DNA of 41,469 nt from Bacteroidales bacterium (lineage in GTDB: Bacteria; Bacteroidota; Bacteroidia; Bacteroidales; UBA932). The first letter of the stretch is position 1. Each line of letters opens with the position of its first letter. The notes under the pieces are model-generated. The model had not been told where the DNA came from, did no database searches, and was given only the letters and a program-made list of their open reading frames with translations. This document shows, piece by piece, positions 1-8,065 of the stretch. Position numbers and translations under genes: made by a program. The stretch is from assembly GCA_017556765.1 (NCBI GenBank), contig JAFYME010000060.1, forward strand, positions 1 through 41,469. The letters are read 5' to 3'.

Positions 1-224
1 ATATATTCATAAACCTCAGCTTTATCGGCAACATTGAATGCTATAATGTATTCGTCTTCGCAAGGCGTCAAAAACACTTTATTTGAGCCATCATAAAAGT
101 AACTGTCGTGAAGGAGATACTCATCGGTTACCGGTCCAGGTCGCTCTTTGTCTGGATTGTCTGGCTGAACTTGGGCACAGCCAACAACCGACAGTAACAG
201 CAGGTAAAAAATAAGTCTGTTCAT
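1..224 (-). CDS. Secreted lipoprotein, N-terminal part only
   Basis: The reading frame starts with ATG at 222-224 and runs off the left edge, so only about 74 residues are visible. The protein opens with MNRLIFYLLLLSVVGC, a short positively charged n-region, a hydrophobic core and a lipobox (VVGC) giving a lipid-anchored Cys16. It continues with a Pro/Asp-rich linker (residues 20-33) and a stretch with several Tyr/Phe residues (HDSYFYDG, then KVFLTP). Such a linker followed by a short beta-rich segment occurs at the N-terminus of Bacteroidales secreted peptidases and other surface lipoproteins, but too little is visible to name a family. It lies downstream of the DUF4783 gene in the same direction, separated by a terminator and a promoter-like box, so it is probably its own transcription unit. 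Confidence 0.75.
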   Translation of the reverse strand, partial: MNRLIFYLLLLSVVGCAQVQPDNPDKERPGPVTDEYLLHDSYFYDGSNKVFLTPCEDEYIIAFNVADKAEVYEY

Positions 225-350
225 AATTCATAAGGTTAAAATGTGAATAAGGAAGAATATCCTGCCCCATGTCGAGTCTGCCAGCCTTGTCGCGCCTGAT
301 GCAATCACATGGCCACAAGGTCATAGGGAAGAAGCTGATTGCCGTTTTGG

Positions 351-358
351 CAAATATA
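351..358 (-). promoter_or_regulatory. Putative -7 box for the lipoprotein gene
   Basis: On the minus strand this reads TATATTTG, matching the Bacteroidetes primary sigma -7 consensus TAnnTTTG. It sits directly after the terminator hairpin of the DUF4783 gene and about 125 nt upstream of the lipoprotein start. No good -33 TTG was seen at 19-21 nt, so the call is tentative. Confidence 0.4.
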
Positions 359-360
359 AC

Positions 361-386
361 AAAAAAACGAGAAGATAATCTCCTCG
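361..386 (-). terminator. Intrinsic terminator of the DUF4783 gene
   Basis: On the minus strand CGAGGAGA and TCTTCTCG form an 8-bp stem (one G-T wobble) around a TTA loop at 368-386, followed by seven T residues (361-367). It lies 8 nt after the DUF4783 stop codon. Confidence 0.8.
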
Positions 387-393
387 TTTTCAT

Positions 394-801
394 TTAATTC
401 AGCCTCTCGATCTTCAAGTGCTGGATCTTGTATGTCTTGTCGTTGTAGCCGACGAATATCGTGACCATGAACATCTCGCCTCCGGCGTTCAATGTGCCTA
501 ACGCATATTTCATGTTGGAGCGGCCGGCCCTGTGGGTTATCTCGAACGAGCGCGGGGTGTAAGAGCGGAAGAAGGACTTCATGATCTGGCAGGCCTGGTT
601 GCGGCTCGAGTCGTTCGAATCGGAGAAGATCGTTACCTCGAGGTTGTCGGAAAACCATGCAGACAACTTGTCCGCGTCTCCCATAGCCAGATATTTGGAG
701 ATAGGATTGAATACGTCATATCCGGTATCCTGCGCCGATGCCTTCACACACGAAAGCAAAGCGACCGTCGTCGCCAGCACACTCAATATGTATCTTTTCA
801 T
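394..801 (-). CDS. DUF4783 family secreted protein
   Basis: The protein has 135 residues from the ATG at 799-801. An in-frame TTG two codons earlier (807) is possible but less likely. The N-terminus MKRYILSVLATTVALLSC, followed by an Ala-Ser-Ala-Gln site, looks like a Sec signal peptide. Cys18 falls in LLSC, so a lipoprotein is also possible. The mature part (NPISKYLAMGDADKLSAWF, then a beta-rich half ending in a KTYKIQHLKIERL strand) matches the DUF4783 family of Bacteroidetes, small periplasmic proteins with an NTF2/cystatin-like fold and no known function. It is divergent from rlmH and has its own promoter and terminator. Family assignment is by recognition of the pattern and length. No function is proposed. 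Confidence 0.8.
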   Translation of the reverse strand: MKRYILSVLATTVALLSCVKASAQDTGYDVFNPISKYLAMGDADKLSAWFSDNLEVTIFSDSNDSSRNQACQIMKSFFRSYTPRSFEITHRAGRSNMKYALGTLNAGGEMFMVTIFVGYNDKTYKIQHLKIERLN

Positions 802-826
802 CTGCAAAACCTTGTGTTTGAACGGG

Positions 827-856
827 CAAAGATACTACAAATTCCAAGCCGTGCAA
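827..856 (-). promoter_or_regulatory. Putative promoter of the DUF4783 gene
   Basis: On the minus strand TATCTTTG (827-834) matches TAnnTTTG, and a TTG (854-856) lies 19 nt upstream, the spacing expected for a Bacteroidetes housekeeping promoter. The start codon is 25 nt downstream. Confidence 0.6.
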
Positions 857-877
857 TCTTTTTCATACAAATATCAC

Positions 878-911
878 TTGGCGGGATATTTGCAGAGATT
901 TATTATATTTG
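878..911 (+). promoter_or_regulatory. Putative promoter of rlmH
   Basis: TATATTTG at 904-911 fits TAnnTTTG and lies 23 nt upstream of the rlmH ATG. The nearest TTG (878-880) is 23 nt further up, slightly longer than the usual 19-21 nt spacer. Confidence 0.4.
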
Positions 912-934
912 TCGTTGTATATACAATTGACCTG

Positions 935-1408
935 ATGAAGATAACACTGCTTACCGTAGGAAAGACTGATAGAGATTGGGTAAGACAGGGGCTGGACATC
1001 TATGTGTCCCGCCTCAAGCACTATATCCCGTTCTCCATAATAGAGATTCCTGAACTCAAGAACGTATCGGCCCTGACCAAAGATCAGATAAAGACAAGAG
1101 AGGGAGAGCTGATACTCAAGAACATACGTCCCACAGACGACGTCATTCTCCTCGACGAAAGAGGTAAGGAATACTCGTCTGTAGAACTGGCCAAAGTGAT
1201 TCAGGACAAGATCTCCTACGAAGGAAAGGACATAGTGTACGTTATCGGCGGAGCATATGGTTTTTCGGATCCGGTCTATAAAAGAGCCAATTCAAAGCTC
1301 TCGCTCTCGAGGATGACCTTCTCCCACCAGATGGTCAGGGCGATCTTCGCAGAACAGATATACAGGGCATTCACGATAATGAAAGGAGAACCATACCACC
1401 ACGAATAA
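935..1408 (+). CDS. rlmH: 23S rRNA (pseudouridine1915-N3)-methyltransferase RlmH
   Basis: RlmH uses S-adenosylmethionine to methylate N3 of pseudouridine 1915 in helix 69 of 23S rRNA, acting on assembled 70S ribosomes in the cytoplasm. The frame is open much further upstream, but the ATG at 935 gives MKITLLTVGK, the family N-terminus, and a protein of 157 residues, the normal length. Family motifs are all present: LDERG (73-77), the SPOUT-knot glycine loop GGAYG (105-109), the LSLSRMTFSHQMVR block (122-135) and the C-terminal YHHE (154-157). The sensor kinase gene begins 11 nt after its stop, so the two are probably cotranscribed. Confidence 0.96.
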   Translation: MKITLLTVGKTDRDWVRQGLDIYVSRLKHYIPFSIIEIPELKNVSALTKDQIKTREGELILKNIRPTDDVILLDERGKEYSSVELAKVIQDKISYEGKDIVYVIGGAYGFSDPVYKRANSKLSLSRMTFSHQMVRAIFAEQIYRAFTIMKGEPYHHE

Positions 1409-1419
1409 AGGTATTGCCT

Positions 1420-4400
1420 ATGAACACCAAGGAATGGCTGCACAGAAGGCTGCCCCTGCTTGCGCTGCTGCTTTCTCTCGTCCTTTTCGTACTGTCGATG
1501 GCCAGCGGAAACTCCGATGGCAACACAGAGACGGTAGCGAAGAAGACGGCGTCGAGGATCGGTAAAAGAATCGAGATTCTTGACAGGCACATAGACCAGG
1601 CAAGGGTCGTCGAAGACGATGAATACATGATGTCCGGAAAGCTCCCGGAAGACATGGTCATATACCGTTATGTCAACGACACCCTGCAGTCATGGAACAA
1701 CCAGTTCTCGATCATCAATGACGACATCGCCTCAAGGATGGTCTTCCAGACGCTCACAGACAGAAGGAGCCGCATAGTATCATATCTCACCGACTCAAAG
1801 GAACACTTCTCCTACATGAACCTCGGCCCGAAATGGTACCTCGTAAAGAGCGTACAGGCTGAGAACAACGTCAGGCTCATAGCCGGAATCGAAATCAAGA
1901 ACACCCTGATAGAGGATGTCCGCAGAAATGCCAACGGTGTCAATCCCAAACTGAAACTTTCCGGCAAATACTCCGTCCTGCCACTTCAGTACAGCGGAGG
2001 AGTTGCTGTCGAAATAGACGGAAATCCGCTTTTCAAGATCATCTACGACAGTACCAAAGCGACTCCTTTCTTCGATAACTCGATGCTCAGATGGGTCGCA
2101 ATCATCCTTCTGGCCGTCGCCATCGTCATGTTCCTGGCCGGGCACAGAACCCTCAAGGTATACTCGGTCGCAATAGTTTCCCTGGCCGCTCTTTTCCTTA
2201 TGTCGTTCATATGGGGAATGCAGCTGAACGGAGTCACGGAGCTCTTCTCCCCTACCGTATACGCAGACGGAGCGCTGTTCTTTTCGCTTGGTTCCCTCGT
2301 GCTGGTGAACATGTTCATCACCCTCTTCGTCATATGTACCTTCCTTGTAAGGAACAGGCTCACGGCCCTGATGAGGCACGACAGGAAGCATACGGACAGA
2401 AACATGGCCCTATACGGGCTTGTAACCCTGACGGCAAGCATTGCCCTGGCATGTTACACCCATATGACTCTGAAGAGCCTTCTGCTGAACTCCAACATAT
2501 CCATGGAGCTTTACAGGTGGAATATGGATGTGCCGTACACGATTCTGGTCTACGTCTCGTACACCGGCCTGCTTTTCTGTCTTCTTCTCCAGCTTCAGAT
2601 CATGAGGCCGGTAGTGAAGAGATTCTTCGGCTTCAAGTACGACATGTTCTCGATCAAGACCCTCGTACTCTTCGCGATCCTGTGCTCAGCTTACTTCACG
2701 TTCACATCAAGCCAGCTGGGCTTCCGCAAAGAGCAGGACAGGGTCAGCGTATGGGCCAACAGGCTTTCCGTAGACAGAGACCTCAGCCTCGAGATCCAGC
2801 TCAGATCCGTCGAGGAAAGCATAGCATACGACCAGCTGATCTCTGCATTGGGAGTACTTGACAATACCGGAGGAATGATCCAGAACAGGATCATGGACTT
2901 CTACCTCAGCCGCATCAGGCAGGAATACAACCTTGACGTGATGATCATCAGGGAGGACAACAGAACAGGCATAACATACTTCAACAGCATCCTCCGCTCC
3001 GGCACACCAATCGCTACAGGTTCAAGATTCCGCTTCATGACCGACGCAAACGGCCATAGCAGCTATGCAGGAACATTCATATTCTATCGTCCTGACGGTC
3101 AGATAATAAGGATGCTTCTGAGGATCGAATCCAACTCGAACAGAGAAGACCGCGGATACTACAGCATCCTGGGCAGATTCTCCAAGCCGGGAGATATCAA
3201 CATTCCGCTGCAGTATTCGTATGCCAAGTACAAGGACGGACGTCTTATGTCATACAAGGGCAATTATCCTTATCCGACAAACTACGACCATGAGTACAAG
3301 GGATATCTTACCGACCGCACCAGAGATGTGTCTAAGCAGAGAGGCTACATACATTTCATGAACCTTGTAAGCGAGGAGGAGATGATCGTGATCTCCCGTC
3401 CTAAACGTGGCGGACTCGTGTACTTCACATCATTCTCGTACCTCTGCCTTGCGCTCAGCGGCATCATGAGCCTTTTCTCACGTTCACGCGCGAAGAAGAA
3501 GGTGTTCAAGAGCAACTACTTCAAGACCAGGATCAACACCATCCTCCTGATCTCCTCTACGCTCATCCTTGCCAGCATGACGGTTATCAGCATCCTCTTC
3601 GTATACAAGAGGAACGAAGAGAACATGTACAATCTCATGTCATCGAGGATCACGACCGTACAGGCTCTTCTTGAGAGACATACCAAACAGACTGCAAACT
3701 GGCAGAACCTGAATACGGCCGAATTCACAGCCGCCCTCGAGAACATCGGCAACACCACCAAATCAGACATCACCCTCTACACCCCTTCGGGAAAGGTATT
3801 CCTTTCGACCACCCCTGAAGTGTTCGAGAAGATGATCATGGGAAGCCGCCTCAACGAAGACGCATTCTACAACATCCACGACAGGTTCCAGAGATATTTT
3901 ACACACAGGGAAAAGGTCGCCGACTATGAATATTGGGCCCTCTACGCCCCTGTATTCAACGACAACGGCCAGATCGTGGCCATTGCGGGAGTGCCGTATA
4001 CCGACAGGAACTTCGACTTCAGAAGAGAAGCATTCTTCCACGCGGCCCTCATCATCAACCTCTTCCTGCTCCTGCTCATAGCGTCTCTGCTCTTCAGCAC
4101 CAGAGAGGTGAACTCCCTGTTCTCCCCTCTCATCGAGATGGGTAAGAAGATGAATGTGGCAGACATCCACGACCTCGAATTCATCACATACAAACGTGAG
4201 GACGAGATATCGTCGCTTGTGGACGCTTACAACCGAATGGTCATGGACCTTTCAGAATCCACAAGACAGCTGGCTCAGGCTGAGCGAGACAAGGCATGGA
4301 GCCAGATGGCCCGTCAGGTGGCGCATGAGATCAAGAATCCTCTGACACCGATCAAGCTCCAGATACAGAGGCTCATAAGGCTCAAGCAGAACAACAATCC

Positions 4401-4995
4401 GGCTTGGGAGGAAAGATTTGATGAAGTATCGGCTGTAGTTCTGGAACATATCGACATCCTTACCGAGACCGCAAACGAATTCTCTACATTCGCGAAGCTT
4501 TACAGCGAGGAGCCTGTGCTGCTCGACCTTGACAAGACGATCAAGGATCAGCTGCTCATCTTCGACAACAAGGACAATGTGAAGATTTCGTATCTCGGTC
4601 TGGAGGAAGCATATGTAATGGCCCCTAAGCCTCAGCTGATACGCGTGTTCGTAAACCTCATAACAAATGCGATCCAGGCTGTCGAGATAAGCCAGAAGGA
4701 GGCGGCAGAGCGAGGAGACGAGCCGATGAAGGGACGCGTGATGATCAGTCTGCACAACAGTACCAAGGACGGATGTTACGACATCGTGTTCGACGACAAC
4801 GGTCCTGGAGTCAAGGACGAGAACCTCGACAAGCTCTTCACTCCGAACTTCACAACAAAAAGTTCCGGCACCGGCCTTGGACTGGCCATCTGCCGAAACA
4901 TAATCGAAAAGTGCGAAGGAGAGATCCGCTACCAGCGCTCGTTCGTCCTCGGAGGAGCCTCCTTTATAGTAACGATCCCCAAGCATAACGCTTAG
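1420..4995 (+). CDS. Large membrane sensor histidine kinase, NtrY-like
   Basis: The protein has 1191 residues from the ATG at 1420, which has an AAAGG about 8 nt upstream. A TTG two codons earlier is less likely. The architecture in order is: TM1 (about 10-27); a first extracytoplasmic region (about 28-220); a cluster of hydrophobic helices (about 225-435); a second extracytoplasmic region (about 440-665); TMs near 668-690 and 704-730; a third extracytoplasmic sensor region (about 735-868); a TM at 870-893; a HAMP-like linker (to about 950); a HisKA domain with VAHEIKNPLTPIKLQ, His969 being the phosphorylation site; and a HATPase_c domain with Asn1083 (N box), DNGPG (from Asp1126) and GTGLGLAI (about 1149-1156). 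The HEIKNPLTPI motif is typical of NtrY/NtrB kinases, which pair with sigma-54 activators. Its natural partner is the response regulator encoded convergently 12 nt away. The ligand is unknown. Confidence 0.93.
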   Translation: MNTKEWLHRRLPLLALLLSLVLFVLSMASGNSDGNTETVAKKTASRIGKRIEILDRHIDQARVVEDDEYMMSGKLPEDMVIYRYVNDTLQSWNNQFSIINDDIASRMVFQTLTDRRSRIVSYLTDSKEHFSYMNLGPKWYLVKSVQAENNVRLIAGIEIKNTLIEDVRRNANGVNPKLKLSGKYSVLPLQYSGGVAVEIDGNPLFKIIYDSTKATPFFDNSMLRWVAIILLAVAIVMFLAGHRTLKVYSVAIVSLAALFLMSFIWGMQLNGVTELFSPTVYADGALFFSLGSLVLVNMFITLFVICTFLVRNRLTALMRHDRKHTDRNMALYGLVTLTASIALACYTHMTLKSLLLNSNISMELYRWNMDVPYTILVYVSYTGLLFCLLLQLQIMRPVVKRFFGFKYDMFSIKTLVLFAILCSAYFTFTSSQLGFRKEQDRVSVWANRLSVDRDLSLEIQLRSVEESIAYDQLISALGVLDNTGGMIQNRIMDFYLSRIRQEYNLDVMIIREDNRTGITYFNSILRSGTPIATGSRFRFMTDANGHSSYAGTFIFYRPDGQIIRMLLRIESNSNREDRGYYSILGRFSKPGDINIPLQYSYAKYKDGRLMSYKGNYPYPTNYDHEYKGYLTDRTRDVSKQRGYIHFMNLVSEEEMIVISRPKRGGLVYFTSFSYLCLALSGIMSLFSRSRAKKKVFKSNYFKTRINTILLISSTLILASMTVISILFVYKRNEENMYNLMSSRITTVQALLERHTKQTANWQNLNTAEFTAALENIGNTTKSDITLYTPSGKVFLSTTPEVFEKMIMGSRLNEDAFYNIHDRFQRYFTHREKVADYEYWALYAPVFNDNGQIVAIAGVPYTDRNFDFRREAFFHAALIINLFLLLLIASLLFSTREVNSLFSPLIEMGKKMNVADIHDLEFITYKREDEISSLVDAYNRMVMDLSESTRQLAQAERDKAWSQMARQVAHEIKNPLTPIKLQIQRLIRLKQNNNPAWEERFDEVSAVVLEHIDILTETANEFSTFAKLYSEEPVLLDLDKTIKDQLLIFDNKDNVKISYLGLEEAYVMAPKPQLIRVFVNLITNAIQAVEISQKEAAERGDEPMKGRVMISLHNSTKDGCYDIVFDDNGPGVKDENLDKLFTPNFTTKSSGTGLGLAICRNIIEKCEGEIRYQRSFVLGGASFIVTIPKHNA

Positions 4996-5007
4996 GGACC
5001 GGTCTTT

Positions 5008-6156
5008 CTAAAGTACATATGATTTCACATCCTCTGCCGTGATCCGGCTTCCTGAAAGTATCAGAAGCCTTTCTACCACATTGCGGAGCTCTCTGATATT
5101 TCCTGTCCAAGATTTTTCGACGAGAAGCTTCATAGCCTCCGGATCGACCTCGCGCGGCGGCATTCCTGTCTCCGAGCAGATCTGACCTATGAAATGATCC
5201 ACCAGAAGCGGGATGTCTGTCTTGCGGTCATCCAGAGTCGGCACATTGATGACGATCACGCTGAGACGGTGATAAAGGTCTTCTCTGAATGTTCCCTTCT
5301 CGATCTCGGCCTTGAGGTTCTTGTTTGTAGCCGCGAGGACTCTCACATCGACGATGATGTCCTTGTCGCTTCCTACTCGTGAAAGTTTCTTCTCCTGAAG
5401 GACTCTGAGAACCTTCGCCTGGGCTGCAAGCGACATGTCTCCTATCTCGTCGAGGAAAAGAGTACCTCCGTCGGCCTGCTCGAACTTGCCCTTGTGCTGT
5501 TTTATGGCCGAGGTAAACGCTCCCTTCTCATGTCCGAAAAGTTCGCTCTCGATGAGCTCAGACGGGATTGCAGCGCAGTTCACTTCTACATAAGGAGCTG
5601 TAGAACGTGAGCTTTTCTGGTGGAGATTTCGCGCGACAAGTTCCTTTCCCGTTCCGTTCGATCCGATGATCAGAACTCTGGCGTCTGTGGGAGCTACCTT
5701 CTCGATCATGTCCTTGACCTTCAGAATTTCCCCTGACTCACCGATCATCTCCTGACCGTACACCTTCTTCTTCAATATCTTGGTCTCCTTGACAAGAGAT
5801 ACCTTCTCTGTAGCGTTCTTGATCGTGATCAGGATACGGTTAAGGTCGAGCGGCTTCTGGATGAAGTCGAAAGCGCCTTTCTTTATGCATTCCACCGCCG
5901 TCTGGATGTCTCCATGGCCGGAAATCATGACCACAGCGGCCTCCACGCCCATAGCTGCAAGTCTGTCAAGCACTTCCATACCGTCCATCTCCGGCATCTT
6001 TATGTCACAGAAGATGACGCTGTACTTCTCCTTATCCACCATCTCACAGCCCTGCGCACCGTTTTCAGCGACATCAACATCATAGCCTTCGTCTACCAGA
6101 ATCTCCTTCAGGGAGTTTCTTATGGACCTCTCGTCGTCAATAATAAGAATCTTCAT
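5008..6156 (-). CDS. NtrC-family sigma-54 response regulator lacking the HTH domain
   Basis: The protein has 382 residues. Residues 1-115 are a receiver domain with Asp7/Asp8, phosphoacceptor Asp51 (in FCDIKMPEMDG), Ser79 and Lys101. Residues 140-380 are a sigma-54 interaction AAA+ ATPase with Walker A GSNGTGK (165-171), a sigma-54 contact loop reading GAFTSA (212-217) instead of the usual GAFTGA, Walker B GTLFLDEIGDM (231-241) and the arginine-finger/sensor blocks. The protein ends with ITAEDVKSYVL, where the AAA+ domain of this family normally ends. The Fis-type helix-turn-helix usually found after it is missing, and only 12 nt separate the stop from the convergent kinase gene. It probably activates sigma-54 RNA polymerase without specific DNA binding, or binds DNA through a partner. 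An AAAGG lies just upstream of the ATG. Confidence 0.93.
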   Translation of the reverse strand: MKILIIDDERSIRNSLKEILVDEGYDVDVAENGAQGCEMVDKEKYSVIFCDIKMPEMDGMEVLDRLAAMGVEAAVVMISGHGDIQTAVECIKKGAFDFIQKPLDLNRILITIKNATEKVSLVKETKILKKKVYGQEMIGESGEILKVKDMIEKVAPTDARVLIIGSNGTGKELVARNLHQKSSRSTAPYVEVNCAAIPSELIESELFGHEKGAFTSAIKQHKGKFEQADGGTLFLDEIGDMSLAAQAKVLRVLQEKKLSRVGSDKDIIVDVRVLAATNKNLKAEIEKGTFREDLYHRLSVIVINVPTLDDRKTDIPLLVDHFIGQICSETGMPPREVDPEAMKLLVEKSWTGNIRELRNVVERLLILSGSRITAEDVKSYVL

Positions 6157-6179
6157 ATTTCACCTTTTATAGTTGTTTA

Positions 6180-6210
6180 CAAATATCGACATTTTTGGGA
6201 GTTTACGCAA
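6180..6210 (-). promoter_or_regulatory. Putative promoter of the response regulator gene
   Basis: On the minus strand a TTG (6208-6210) is followed after 20 nt by GATATTTG (6180-6187), one mismatch from TAnnTTTG. It overlaps the cmk promoter on the other strand, so the two promoters may interfere. Confidence 0.45.
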
Positions 6211-6225
6211 TATTTTATAATTTTG
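6194..6225 (+). promoter_or_regulatory. Putative promoter of cmk-ispH
   Basis: TTTG (6194-6197), a 20-nt spacer, then TAATTTTG (6218-6225) match both Bacteroidetes promoter boxes with ideal spacing. The cmk ATG follows 19 nt later. Confidence 0.65.
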
Positions 6226-6244
6226 CTTGTTATTAAAGATCAAC

Positions 6245-6925
6245 ATGCAGATACCAGACATCATAATAGCCATTGACGGCTATTCTTCAACCGGCAAAAG
6301 CTCCTTTGCAAAAATCATAGCAAACGAGTTTTCTTTCCTGTATCTTGACTCAGGAGCACTGTACAGATGCGTAACTTTGTTCGCTATCGAGAACGGATTC
6401 ATCGATGATGACTGCAATATCGATGTTCCCGGACTTGAAAAAGCGATTGAAGACCTCGACATCCATTTCGGCGAAGGCGGTACATACATCGGCGACAGAT
6501 GCGTGGAAAAGGAGATCAGATCGTTAGCTGTAGCCGGAAAGGTAAGCCCTATCGCGACAGTGCCTGAAGTCCGCAGTTTCGTGGACAGGAAGCTCAGAGA
6601 GTTCGGAAAGAACAAGCGCATCGTGATGGACGGCAGAGATATAGGAACGACTGTATTCCCGAATGCCGAGCTCAAGCTGTTCATGACTGCCGAGCCGATG
6701 ATCCGTGCGGAGAGAAGAGCTGCAGAGATGCGTGCAAAAGGCCAGGACGTAGACATCAACGATGTCCTCAAGAACCTCCAGGAGAGAGATTACATCGATT
6801 CTCATCGCGAGACTTCTCCTCTTACACAGGCCGCAGACGCCATAGTGCTTGACAATTCATACATGACCATGGAAGACCAGATGGTCTGGCTCAAGAAAAT
6901 CATAGCCGAGCGTTTCGGCTGCTAA
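6245..6925 (+). CDS. cmk: Cytidylate kinase
   Basis: Cmk phosphorylates CMP and dCMP with ATP to the diphosphates in the cytoplasm, a step in nucleotide salvage and recycling. The ATG at 6245 gives 226 residues, the usual length. An upstream in-frame TTG at 6227 lies almost on the promoter box and is rejected. The P-loop is GYSSTGKSS (12-20). The CMP-binding blocks LDSGALYR, VMDGRDIGTTVFPNA and the RAERRA and RDYIDSHRETSPL lid/base-binding segments are all recognisable. ispH starts 12 nt downstream. The cmk-ispH pairing is common in bacteria, as cmk or rpsA often adjoin ispH. Confidence 0.96.
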   Translation: MQIPDIIIAIDGYSSTGKSSFAKIIANEFSFLYLDSGALYRCVTLFAIENGFIDDDCNIDVPGLEKAIEDLDIHFGEGGTYIGDRCVEKEIRSLAVAGKVSPIATVPEVRSFVDRKLREFGKNKRIVMDGRDIGTTVFPNAELKLFMTAEPMIRAERRAAEMRAKGQDVDINDVLKNLQERDYIDSHRETSPLTQAADAIVLDNSYMTMEDQMVWLKKIIAERFGC

Positions 6926-6937
6926 AATCCGGATCTT

Positions 6938-7942
6938 ATGCTTACCGTAGACATCGACAGCAATTCAGGATTCTGCGCGGGAGTGATCAGAGCCATAGGT
7001 AAGGCGGAAGAATTCCTCCAGGCAGGCAAGGAAGCTTCTGAAGAAGGCAAGCGTCTCTATTCGCTCGGCGCAATAGTCCACAACGACGCCGAGCTTGGAA
7101 GACTTGTAAATCAGGGACTCGTCACCATCGACAAGGAAGACCTTGAAGAAATGGTGGCTGCCCCGGGAGAAGTGCTGCTGATCAGGGCGCATGGAGAGCC
7201 TCCTCAGACATACGAGAAGGCTGAAAGCTTGGGATTCAGCATCATAGACTGCACATGCCCGGTGGTGCTGAAGCTTCAGAAAAGGATAAAGGAGGCATAC
7301 CAGGCCCATCAGGAAGCAGGAAAGGGACAGATCATCATCTTCGGCAAGATAGGCCATGCAGAGGTGCTTGGCCTTATCGGTCAGACAGACGGCACAGCGA
7401 TCGTGGTGGAGAACAACATGATGCTCGAGGAGTTTGTCAAAGACGGAACGATCAAGCTTGACGTTCCTACAGAGGTGTTCAGCCAGACGACCAAGAGCCC
7501 GGCAGAATACTCCAGACTATGCGCAAGACTTGAAGAGATGATGGCATCATACAATGAGCTTTCGATCGAAAGGTTCAAGGGAAGAGGCCTTCTGAATGTT
7601 CACGACACGATTTGCTCCCAGGTTGCGACTCGTCATGAAAGGCTTTCGAAGTTCGCTCTCGAACATGACGTGATAATCTTCGTATCGGGAAAGGCCAGCT
7701 CAAACGGAAAGGTTCTCTGTGAACTTTGCAAATCACTGAATATCAGAACATACCATATCGACTCTCCTGCCGAGATAAAGAGGGAGTGGTTCCGTGCCGA
7801 CGACAGGATCGGAGTATGCGGAGCGACATCGACTCCAAAATGGCTTCTTGAAGAGACAGCCGAGCATATCCTCGAGCTGAACAAGTATGTACCGGCATGG
7901 GAAGAGAAATTCGCGGAAGGCGAAAACACTGATAATCAGTAA
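6938..7942 (+). CDS. ispH: 4-hydroxy-3-methylbut-2-enyl diphosphate reductase
   Basis: IspH catalyses the last step of the MEP isoprenoid pathway, converting HMBPP to IPP and DMAPP with a [4Fe-4S] cluster. The protein has 334 residues, slightly longer than E. coli IspH because of a charged tail. The three cluster cysteines are visible: Cys13 in SGFCAGV, Cys107 in DCTCPVV and Cys226 in HDTICSQVATRHER. The substrate-binding RAHGEPP, SQTT, SSNGKVL and C-terminal GATSTPKWLLEE blocks are also present. It is the second gene after cmk. No clear terminator follows, but efp has its own promoter. Confidence 0.96.
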   Translation: MLTVDIDSNSGFCAGVIRAIGKAEEFLQAGKEASEEGKRLYSLGAIVHNDAELGRLVNQGLVTIDKEDLEEMVAAPGEVLLIRAHGEPPQTYEKAESLGFSIIDCTCPVVLKLQKRIKEAYQAHQEAGKGQIIIFGKIGHAEVLGLIGQTDGTAIVVENNMMLEEFVKDGTIKLDVPTEVFSQTTKSPAEYSRLCARLEEMMASYNELSIERFKGRGLLNVHDTICSQVATRHERLSKFALEHDVIIFVSGKASSNGKVLCELCKSLNIRTYHIDSPAEIKREWFRADDRIGVCGATSTPKWLLEETAEHILELNKYVPAWEEKFAEGENTDNQ

Positions 7943-7945
7943 AAA

Positions 7946-7977
7946 TTTGGTAGGTAACGGACTATTTTATATTTTTG
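7946..7977 (+). promoter_or_regulatory. Putative promoter of efp
   Basis: TTTG (7946-7949), a 20-nt spacer and TATTTTTG (7970-7977) match the Bacteroidetes consensus exactly. Transcription from here would give an efp leader of about 80 nt that carries a family B repeat. Confidence 0.65.
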
Positions 7978-8003
7978 CAGCCGATTTTCGACAGCCCCAG
8001 ATT

Positions 8004-8030
8004 GTCATGCCGAGCGCAGTCGAGACATCT
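8004..8030 (+). repeat. Family B palindromic repeat in the efp leader
   Basis: This is GTC, then ATGCC, a 12-nt loop, GACAT and CT. The stem arms pair at four of five positions. It has the same outline as the 26-nt copies at 15984, 16713, 27753 and 31649 and is one base longer. It lies between the efp promoter and start codon, so it would be transcribed in the 5' UTR. Confidence 0.6.
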
Positions 8031-8065
8031 CATTGATTTATAATTATTTAACAATTTATATTTTT

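Noticed and set aside
5008..5060. Frameshift that removed the HTH of the response regulator
   Set aside because: Only 12 nt separate the stop from the kinase gene, and no HTH-like sequence is found in other frames there. The AAA+ domain ends normally.
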